Positions 10,301 through 16,164 of a stretch of 16,164 nucleotides of DNA are shown here, piece by piece (within the stretch, counting starts at the first letter, position 1; the number at the start of each line of letters is the position of its first letter). Source of the DNA: Asterionellopsis glacialis (taxonomy: Eukaryota > Bacillariophyta > Plagiogrammaphyceae > Rhaphoneidales > Asterionellopsidaceae); contig WKLE02001234.1 in NCBI GenBank assembly GCA_014885115.2, positions 1 through 16,164 on the forward strand. The letters are read 5' to 3'. The notes beneath the pieces were generated by a model, which did not search any database, was not told the DNA's origin, and was given only the letters and a program-made list of their open reading frames with translations. A program made the translations under genes and the position numbers.

Positions 10301-11702
10301 CGATAGGATACTTTGCATTGGCCAGAGACTATAAACAAATCAAAGTATCGTACCTACTGTTCTTGACAAAGGACCATCCGTTCACATCACACACATAAGA
10401 TACTACAGAATCACCCTCTTGGACCCGTAGTAGATCGAACCCACAAACATACTGTTTGAATCCCAGGACAACTCGTCTTGCAATTTCCTTTTCACGAAAG
10501 GTCAAAATGACTGGAAATCGCACTTCCTTCCCATCTAAATTACGTTCAACTTTGCCATCGACTGTCGGACTTTTACGAGCTTCTGCGTGTCCGTATTCTG
10601 GTCCAACAGTATACATTTTCACATCTGTCCCTTGCGTTTCCACAAATTCCTCGTAAATGTAAGATCCATCTCTACGTACTTCATTAATGTTGGCGTAAAA
10701 TTCACTTGAACGATCGCCAACCTTTCGAAAGAGCTTTTTGCATCCTCCACCAGCAGAGGTCGGGTAATAAATGGCTATGTTATGATCATCGGCATCCACA
10801 GGCTTTTCGACGAAAGGTTTATTTATGATAACTCCATTGAGTTCTATGTGGTCATCATGCTCAACTACTTCCTGTTCATTGTCACCATTTCCTGCACCAG
10901 ATCCCTGCGAAATATACCCATCTCTTGACAGGTAGACATGGCGCGGAACATCAATACCACTAGCTTCTAATAGATCATACACACGTCGACGATCCTTGAG
11001 GGTTTCCTGCATATCGAGATCATTGAGAGTACATGGCTTGCGAAGTTCGACGTACTTTTTGGCTTTTAACAATGGATACCCATTAGAATAGAATGCGATC
11101 AATACGTCAACCACAGGCCAATTTTCGATATCTTCATTAAGTATCATATCATCTCCAAAGAAAACTACTTTAAAGTGACTTCTGTCCAATCGCGATAGAA
11201 TTTCCGCCATTGGCTTGGACCGTGCCTTTTTGTCCATAGCACAAATCCCAAGTTGGATCTTCGTTTCATCGCCATCGTCGTCTCCCTCTGCAACGGCAGG
11301 AATGAGAGGAAAATTCGATTTCGAGCTGCTGCGTGACATTGTTGGTGTTTTAAGTTCGACATTGACAGTGGAACTGCTTAACGAAGAGGATGGCTTTCGT
11401 TCAAAGTGAGTTTGACTAGCGAGTGTCGAATCCGCAGGTGTGGCAAAGCGTGGACGCCACCCTTTCGGTTTGTCTTCTTCATCCTCAAGCTCAGGCAACG
11501 GCTCACTTAAAGACACTATGGACACCGCAGATGAAGATGCAGCACTAAGAAGCCCATTGCTTCGAATAGATCCCATTGTTTCGATTGTATTCTCTGGAGC
11601 AACAGCGCTGTAGGTAGATGCGTGCACTGCAGTAGTTTTATCCGAACCCTGTTTCAGTTCAGGGACAACAGCTGCCGCTGATTCTTCGTTGGGGAGAACC
11701 AT
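7344..11702 (-). CDS. VIP1: Diphosphoinositol-pentakisphosphate kinase (PPIP5K/Vip1), bifunctional, 3 exons
   Basis: Exons 11702-10354, 10246-8483 and 8391-7344 join to 4161 nt, coding 1386 residues plus TAA. The enzyme phosphorylates InsP6 and 5-InsP7 at position 1 to make inositol pyrophosphates, and its second domain removes that phosphate. Residues about 148-450 form the ATP-grasp kinase: [31 protein letters not shown] (295-309), [41 protein letters not shown] and [12 protein letters not shown]. By family knowledge Asp423, Asp439 and Asn441 should bind Mg. The phosphatase domain keeps [10 protein letters not shown] (614-623), [20 protein letters not shown] and SESHLH (1081-1086), so both activities look intact. 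The first about 145 residues are Ser-rich and acidic. The C-terminus has a Lys-rich linker, an acidic stretch and a hydrophobic segment (about 1352-1372), a possible tail anchor. The start is ATG 11702, in context ATCATGG; an in-frame ATG at 11855 lies in a duplicated leader. The gene symbol follows the yeast name. Confidence 0.96.
8392..8482 (-). other. Intron 2 of the PPIP5K gene
   Basis: The 91-bp intron begins GTAAGC (8482 downward) and ends TTCAG (8392) on the minus strand. It is phase 2: ATC AA before it joins G TAT after it to read [12 protein letters not shown], which matches the conserved family sequence. It contains a run of A on the coding-opposite strand at 8452-8459, i.e. a T-run in the transcript. 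Confidence 0.93.
10247..10353 (-). other. Intron 1 of the PPIP5K gene
   Basis: The 107-bp intron begins GTACGA (10353 downward) and ends CAAACAG (10247) on the minus strand. It is phase 2: AAC AGT AG joins A AAA TAC TAT to read NS-R-KYYDD, as expected across this conserved kinase boundary. Read-through of exon 1 meets TAG almost at once inside the intron. Confidence 0.93.
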
Positions 11703-12130
11703 GATGTTTGTTCCTGTTGACCAATGGGCAAAGGGACTTTTTGGGATGAAAAAATTACCTATGCATTTTCTACGTGACTTGAGTACCAAGATTCTTTCTT
11801 CGATTTTCAATTTTTCAGCAGCCAATGGGATATTTACGCGGCAAAATGGGACCATGGCGAGCGGTGGTCCCTTCGATTTTCAATTGTTTTTGAGCAGCCA
11901 ATGGGATATTTACACGGCAAAATGGGACCATGGCGAACGGTGGTCCGTTTGCAGTGTTGCACTTGCAATAAGGATGGTCCCAGGTGCAGGAATTATAAGA
12001 ATTTTCATCGGAGAGTATCATGCCTTTTGTCGTGAGAACAACGGGCAGCTAGAAGTATATTTTTTGATAAGACCAAAGTTGGAGCTTGATTTTCTGCACG
12101 GCACGTGGTCCGGTCTTCGGATTCAATAGT
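11703..12130 (-). promoter_or_regulatory. Upstream region of the PPIP5K gene with three CCAAT boxes
   Basis: Three perfect RRCCAATSR matches, written on the plus strand, lie before the start codon: GACCAATGG (11719-11727), AGCCAATGG (11820-11828) and AGCCAATGG (11896-11904). The last two are copies created by a tandem duplication. NF-Y boxes act in either orientation. The first box is so near the ATG that it probably lies in the 5' leader. No TATA element is obvious. The transcription start cannot be placed from sequence alone, and the promoter role is inference. Confidence 0.5.
11798..11946. repeat. Tandem duplication, 73 and 76 bp copies
   Basis: Copy 1 (11798-11870) and copy 2 (11871-11946) both start CTTCGATTTTCAATT and end GGTGGTCC. 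They differ by a three-base indel in the T-rich part (TTTTTCAG against GTTTTTGAG) and by a few substitutions (TTTACGCGG against TTTACACGG; GCGAGCGG against GCGAACGG). Each has the AGCCAATGG box and the inverted repeat GGGACCA...TGGTCC with a ten-base loop (arms 11848-11854 and 11865-11871 in copy 1). The arrangement is direct, head to tail, and in frame for neither strand. Confidence 0.92.
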
Positions 12131-12641
12131 TGTAGATAGCCAACAATATAGCATTACCATGGAGGTTATATGAATGAATTTCAAGTAGAAATGAATGTGT
12201 AGAGGTGGGAATAGAGGTTGATGTGGCGAGGGCAGTTGCTTTTGATCAACACATAATAATGATCATTATGACAAGAAGGCTTGAGGACACAACTGAATTT
12301 ATTTTTAATATAATTACAAGAAACAATCAGCAACCTACCATACTATTTTGATAAAAGAAATCGTACGTCTGCAACACGATTTCCAATTTATTTTTGATAG
12401 TATTAAATCAATCTTGAAGGGTAAATGTCGACAATTAACTAAATGCATGAGATGAGGTATTGCACATAGAGGAGCAGAGGGGGGCAGTGTTGAAACTACA
12501 ATACTCATCTGTCCGGTGGCCAGATCTGGCGCTCTCGTGGCCAGATCTGGCACCCACACAGAGTGTGCCAAAATTTGACACATTCATCGAGCGCTCCATG
12601 AAATTCTTGTTGCCTGTGTAACACATGACGAAGTTCGTCAT
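12131..12641. other. Gene-free spacer with clustered palindromes
   Basis: No gene is supported. The spacer lies between the divergently transcribed PPIP5K gene and the LRR pseudogene. It carries a 14-bp palindrome ATAATGATCATTAT (12256-12269) and the dyad cluster at 12516-12645 described separately. The remaining sequence is A+T-rich and without recognisable features. Confidence 0.6.
12516..12551. promoter_or_regulatory. Twin 15-bp direct repeats, each with a perfect 12-bp palindrome
   Basis: GTGGCCAGATCTGGC occurs at 12516-12530 and again, identical, at 12537-12551. The start-to-start distance is 21 bp, two turns of B-DNA. Each copy contains the self-complementary GCCAGATCTGGC. The geometry would place two bound dimers on the same face of the helix, about 180-215 bp before the likely start codon of the LRR pseudogene. 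The binding protein is unknown; regulatory function is inference. Confidence 0.45.
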
Positions 12642-12645
12642 GTGT
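12621..12645. repeat. Perfect palindrome with 12-bp arms
   Basis: ACACATGACGAA (12621-12632) and TTCGTCATGTGT (12634-12645) are exact reverse complements around a single G. It may be a protein-binding dyad or a hairpin in the leader of the LRR pseudogene transcript; the ATG at 12642 falls inside it and is therefore an unlikely start. Confidence 0.6.
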
Positions 12646-12731
12646 GTCCTGTCGGAATCGGATTCAAAGAAGACACAGCCGTAAGTTGCTCATGGAAACA
12701 TTCTAAAAAAAGAGTGCACGAGATTATCACC

Positions 12732-13813
12732 ATGACATACAGCGGAAATCCTTCTTTTCTAGTGATGAAGACGAATGGAGCGAGCGAGGATGAGGATGAA
12801 ACATGTTGTGATTTTGAGACTACGTGTGAAAGACTACAACAGAACGACACAACAATGAAGAAATTGCTGATGGATAACTTTGAGAAACATGAACGTTTTA
12901 TTGATACCCTGGTAAAAGTTTTAAAGCACAATACATGCTTGGAGAGTTTATGTCTCCATAATATTCCACCATACTGGGCTGACCCACTCAACTCTTTAAC
13001 TCGTATCCTAAATCAAAATTGTTCAATTTAAGAAATAAAAAAATAGAACTTCATTGTGATAATATGAATGAATATGATACTTCTGAGGAAGTCCTATGAG
13101 AACCAGAAAACCGGGATGCATTATGTAATTTTGCGAAGGCTCTTGGTTCTATCGAATGCAATATAAAATTATTTCAATTTACTGGTTATGGTAAAGAATG
13201 GACCAGTATTATTATTCAAAAAGGGCTCGTTCCCTCCATTTCTTCTGGGGCAAACTTTTAATTGGAAAAATTTGATTCAAATCGAACTGCTATTGGCGAT
13301 GAAGAAGTAGATGTACTCAGTAAAAGTTTGCAAGTCATCAAGACTCCTAAAAAAATAATTCTTTCTGGTAACCAAATCACAAGTGTCAGAGTGCAGAATC
13401 TTTGTACTTTACTTGAAACCAATCAACAACATACCAAAGTCAAATTGCTCGACTTAACTTCTAAGTCTATTGATTTTGATGATGTGTTTGCAATCGCCAA
13501 CTTGATGGAAACTACCGAGAACCATGGTAGTACAAGGAACGTCAAACGCAAATGCGAGTGCAAACCCATTATCAATAACAACAGCAATGACTCCAAGATT
13601 GTCGTGGAAAGTGATTATTGTCAAATTGCTGTGGGAAAAAATATTGTCACCAAAAGAAAACCAAAAGCGCTACCTGTCATAGATGCCATGACAAAGATTT
13701 TTGTCTAAAAAAAAGATATTCCTGTAGCTCTTTGGCCATATATTTTAGCATACTGGAAAAGGGGGGAAACTGGATGGTTACACATGGATGCAAAATTACT
13801 TTTCACAGCTTGA
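12732..13813 (+). pseudogene. Leucine-rich-repeat (RNI-like) protein, broken
   Basis: The start ATG at 12732 has good context (CACCATGA). After an acidic N-terminal part (SEDEDE), LRR-like units of the ribonuclease-inhibitor type appear: LESLCLHNIPPYWADPLNSL (12940-12999), KKIILSGNQITSVRVQNLC (about 13350-13406) and VKLLDLTSKSIDFDDVFAIA (about 13439-13498). The C-terminus has DIPVALWPYIL (about 13715-13747), a segment I associate with diatom LRR proteins. Damage: a frame change near 13015-13020 and in-frame stops TGA 13097-13099, TAA 13259-13261 and TAA 13706-13708, with coherent sequence continuing past each until TGA 13811-13813. The stops cannot be removed by an obvious GT-AG intron. Function is unknown; in this family the repeats usually serve protein binding. 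Confidence 0.7.
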
Positions 13814-14365
13814 TCTCGTGTATTTCTAGGTCCAGTCAAAACCTGATTTATTGAATAAATAGTATAGATTGGAATGATGCTGTACTGGTTACGATTGTAA
13901 TCCACTTCTAGGGAATTTAACGATAATGCATATAAAGATTCTTTTTAAAAATCTTTGTCCAAAAACGCTACCTACATTTGATGCTATTTTTTAAGACACT
14001 CTTGAAAGTATTGTGCGTGCTCTCGTTTCAAATCTTTACAGCTTCTTGTTTGTGTGATCAACTTTCAATTAAAACTGGAGAGAGAGTCACACATGAGAAA
14101 GCAAGCAAGGGTGCCATATCAATGATGCTTCCCATTTCTTTAAAATAACATTTTAAAATAACAAGAATTTTTTTACAGTGAGCAGGTGTATTGAAGGAAG
14201 ACAAACAAGATAACAGGTGCCATTGCACGTAATTTTCTGAGGTAATAAAATCTTGAAACGAGAACATACTTGCAATAGTACTACCAGACTTTCAACTATT
14301 TACCAAAAAAGATATTATAAAAACCAACTTTAAATTTACTTCAATCAACTTCTTTGAAACTTTTT
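13814..14365. other. A+T-rich spacer with a possible second LRR fragment
   Basis: No intact gene is visible. At about 13955-14035 the plus strand resembles the C-terminal part of the LRR pseudogene: AAAACGCTACCTACATTTGATGC echoes a stretch near 13660-13687, and one frame reads LPTFDAIF then, after a stop, DTLESIVRAL. This may be a shard of another LRR copy. A 13-bp period short repeat TTAAAATAACA occurs at 14140-14150 and 14153-14163. The 69-residue minus frame at 14058-14267 has no recognisable features. Confidence 0.35.
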
Positions 14366-14369
14366 TTAA

Positions 14370-14506
14370 GGGGGTAGAACGTTTATTCATCGTGTTTTTT
14401 CACTCCTCGGCGAACCCCCCCCCCCTTCGGGACAGATTTTCCGTGCTTTCATCTAGATTTTTTTTAAATTATTTTCTTCGTTTTGGAACCCAACACACTG
14501 AGAAGG
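14370..14506 (+). repeat. Left terminal inverted repeat of the MITE-like element
   Basis: This arm begins GGGGGTAGAACGTTTATTC and carries C11 at 14415-14425. It pairs with 14786-14924 on the opposite strand. The outer 100 bases match best; the inner part, from about 14455, differs more but still shares CGTTTT and CTGAGAA. Confidence 0.85.
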
Positions 14507-14785
14507 ACACATCTGACACTGAAACAGAGTAAGAATCAAGTATGTATTCCCTTAGATATATAAATAAACTAATATTTTCCGTTGAGAAATTGACCAAGAA
14601 GCTATTCAGAAAATAAGAATTGCAAAAATACCGTTAAATTCGTGATTTTAGCGATTTTAGGTTTTTTTTTGGAAAAGTTATCGAACTAAGATCCTCACGG
14701 TCAATTTCAGGCCAGAATATAACTAATGAATGTTATTACTAAAAGTATTGATGCTCACTTCTGACCAAAGATTAGGATAAAAAAA

Positions 14786-14924
14786 TCATTCTCAGGGTGT
14801 TTGGGTCGAAAACGAGAAAAATTTAAAAAATAAAAAACTCTAGATGAAAGCACGGAAAATCTGTTCCGAAGGGGGGGGGGTCACGGAGGAGTGAAAAAAC
14901 ACGATGAATAAGTGTTCTACCCCC
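14786..14924 (-). repeat. Right terminal inverted repeat of the MITE-like element
   Basis: Reverse complement of the left arm, ending at CCCCC 14924. It has G10 at 14871-14880 opposite the C11 of the left arm. Differences from the left arm include GAACACTTATTC against GAACGTTTATTC and TCGGAACAGA against TCGGGACAGA. Confidence 0.85.
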
Positions 14925-15032
14925 TTAAAGATAATAGTTTTGCATCACCACCCAAGGAATAATTTTTTACCCACTACCAATCCAAGTAATAGTTTCTCCA
15001 GTCGTCACTACTAACACAACTTTAATTATCAG

Positions 15033-16129
15033 TTATATCTGTTTTGTTTTGATCTCTTTGATTTTCTTATAGAATTCCTCTTTCATATTTCTGAAAGCAA
15101 GAACATCATCATCCCAGTCAACAGTGTGCAATTGTTCCATGCTGGTCCAGTTCTTATTGTGGGTAATCAAATATTCTTCCATAGATTGGACAGTCCTTTG
15201 GTAACATAATTGGCTTGGATACTTGGAAGCAAGGGTTGTGTTACTTATCTTGAGTTGGGCTGCATTCCCAGGAAATTTAGGTATGGATGTCCTATTGTAG
15301 TTGGGGTGACCTTCTTGGAATTTTCCTGCTATGTGATCCATTTCAATATTCAGCTCTGGCAGCAGATTGAGATGGTATTTAGAGACCTTGTCATCTTGGT
15401 GACCTTTCACATGGGACATGGTGGATGATGGTAGTTCAGGTATTGAAAGACAAATCTGATTTATTACATCCCAGTTGGGTAGCAGTGTTGAACCAGGATG
15501 AAGGCATTTAGACAAAAGTTCATCTTGATGGCCTTTAACATGAGACATGGTGGATAACAGCAGTTCAGAAATTAAAAGACAAATCTGATTCACTGCATCC
15601 CAGTTAATAATAGTTTAAATCTAGGATGAATGCATTTAGACAAAAGCTGCATCTGAACTTGTTGAATCACTCCTAGATTGTAGGTGAATGCTTGTAAATA
15701 GGGATGTAGTTGTTGCTGGATTTCTTTGGTAGTCAGCAGGTGGATTGAGAAGAATTTTGTAATTTGTAGAAGAAAGGTCATCCATGGTAACACACCATAG
15801 GCTTCAGCACAAAAGGAGCCTCCAACAGTACAACCATAAGCTGGTTGGCTACAAGTAGCTAAATGAGTTCCATTGCAAGAGCTAAGTACCCAACCAAATG
15901 CTCTGTTATCCTCTATAACTAAACCATCACTGACCACAACTAGCTTATCTAGTGCTATTTTCTGTTTAAAGCTTGTAATTGTCATCAGGGTATTGAATCC
16001 CAAGTAATTTTTCATTATTGGCAGATAAATAGAATGGCCAGGATCTGTGAAGTACACTCCCTGTAGGACACTCTTGAGGATGGATGATTGATGCGTGGGC
16101 AAGCAGACAGACTCACAAGAAATTAACAT
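15033..16129 (-). pseudogene. RNase H domain remnant of a retrotransposon
   Basis: Two overlapping minus-strand frames (16129-15590 and 15593-15033) make one protein with a one-base frameshift near 15600, between LLLTGMQ and NQICLLISEL. It would degrade RNA in RNA-DNA hybrids during reverse transcription. Visible RNase H landmarks are VVSDGLV with the first acidic residue and RAFGWVLSS (about 15935-15885), FCAEAYGV with the catalytic Glu (about 15815-15790), and two copies of TMSHVKGHQD. The expected third acidic residue, usually in a DN or DS context, is replaced around LLTTKEIQQQ. The C-terminal part after the second HVKGHQD (DHIAGKFQEGHP, IPKFPGNAAQL) is typical of retroelement RNase H tails I associate with diatoms. 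The N-terminal 55 residues are not recognised, and no RT is present in the window. The element class, probably non-LTR, is not settled. Confidence 0.75.
15392..15649 (-). repeat. In-frame 129-bp tandem duplication in the RNase H remnant
   Basis: Copies at 15392-15520 and 15521-about 15649 align head to tail with a period of 129 bp, which is 43 codons. Both encode LLSKC..HP, NQICL.I.EL and STMSHVKGHQD. Shared DNA landmarks are GACATGGTGGAT, AAAAGTT/CTGCATCT and AAGACAAATCTGATT. The copies differ by scattered substitutions; the copy at higher coordinates also carries the frameshift near 15600. Confidence 0.9.
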
Positions 16130-16164
16130 TTACTAAAAATTTCCTGATTCTTACTACTTACTAG

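Larger units (their letters stand above)
14366..14928. mobile_element. MITE-like inverted-repeat element flanked by TTAA
   Basis: The element runs from GGGGG (14370) to CCCCC (14924), 555 bp, with TTAA directly outside both ends (14366-14369 and 14925-14928). Its ends are long inverted repeats: the left arm about 14370-14506 and the right arm about 14786-14924 match over nearly all their length, with small differences. Landmarks present in both arms are GGGGGTAGAAC, ATTCATCGTGTTTTTTCACT, an 11- or 10-base C/G run, and CCGTGCTTTCATCTAGA. The centre (about 14507-14785) is A+T-rich with no coding capacity. TTAA is the target duplication of piggyBac-type transposons, but the TIR tips here start with GGGGG rather than the usual CCC, so the family is uncertain. 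Confidence 0.8.

Noticed and set aside
11703..11855. Longer PPIP5K N-terminus starting at ATG 11855
   Set aside because: The extra 51 codons lie partly in the duplicated leader sequence and resemble no conserved part of the family, whereas ATG 11702 has a strong start context.
11689..12129. 146-residue plus-strand open frame
   Set aside because: It overlaps the PPIP5K start and leader, reads the tandem duplication in two different frames, and shows no domain.
12732..13813. Stop-codon reassignment in the LRR gene
   Set aside because: The intact PPIP5K gene uses TAA as its true stop and contains no internal stops, so a variant code is not needed; decay explains the lesions.
14415..14880. C11 and G10 runs as assembly errors
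   Set aside because: They occur at matching places in both inverted arms, so they are part of the element, though exact lengths may be uncertain.
1..16164. CRISPR array, tRNA, rRNA or bacterial operon
   Set aside because: No regularly spaced repeats, no cloverleaf or rRNA signatures, and the only intact gene has spliceosomal introns.

Overview
This is a eukaryotic, A+T-rich window in which one intact gene sits among decayed transposons. Three observations suggest a diatom or close stramenopile: short GT-AG introns (91 and 107 bp), tyrosine-recombinase and mariner-type relics with sequence signatures I associate with diatom genomes, and an LRR (RNI-like) pseudogene of a kind common there. That assignment is inference from recognised families; no species is claimed.

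Left part, 1-5760, minus strand: a worn DIRS-like retrotransposon. Read in its coding direction it runs gag-like ORF (5712-4180), reverse transcriptase plus RNase H (4137-1868) and tyrosine recombinase (1867-392). The RT YVDD box, the RNase H TDN motif and the recombinase FRRG and LYTDF motifs are still readable, but several in-frame stops and frameshifts make the element dead. Its 5' end abuts a plus-strand mariner-like (DDD-type) transposase pseudogene (about 5762-6605).

Centre, 6606-12130: a convergent spacer with two hairpins and an orphan CCAAT plus TGACGTCA promoter-like pair, then the only intact gene. This is a three-exon minus-strand gene (11702-7344) for a bifunctional PPIP5K/Vip1 inositol pyrophosphate kinase-phosphatase of 1386 aa. 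The exons join in frame at consensus splice sites. The protein carries an N-terminal ATP-grasp kinase, a histidine-acid-phosphatase domain and, unexpectedly, a C-terminal hydrophobic segment that looks like a tail anchor. Its upstream region holds a tandem duplication (73 and 76 bp), each copy with a perfect NF-Y-type CCAAT box and a small hairpin.

Right part, 12130-16164: a spacer with a cluster of dyad-symmetric sites (twin GCCAGATCTGGC palindromes 21 bp apart, then a 12-bp-arm palindrome), a plus-strand LRR pseudogene (12732-13813), a non-autonomous inverted-repeat element flanked by TTAA (14366-14928, arms about 138 bp), and a minus-strand retrotransposon RNase H remnant (16129-15033) carrying an in-frame 129-bp internal duplication.

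Only the PPIP5K gene is predicted to be functional. The remainder records successive insertion, inverted duplication and decay around it. I see no CRISPR array, tRNA, rRNA or bacterial-type operon.
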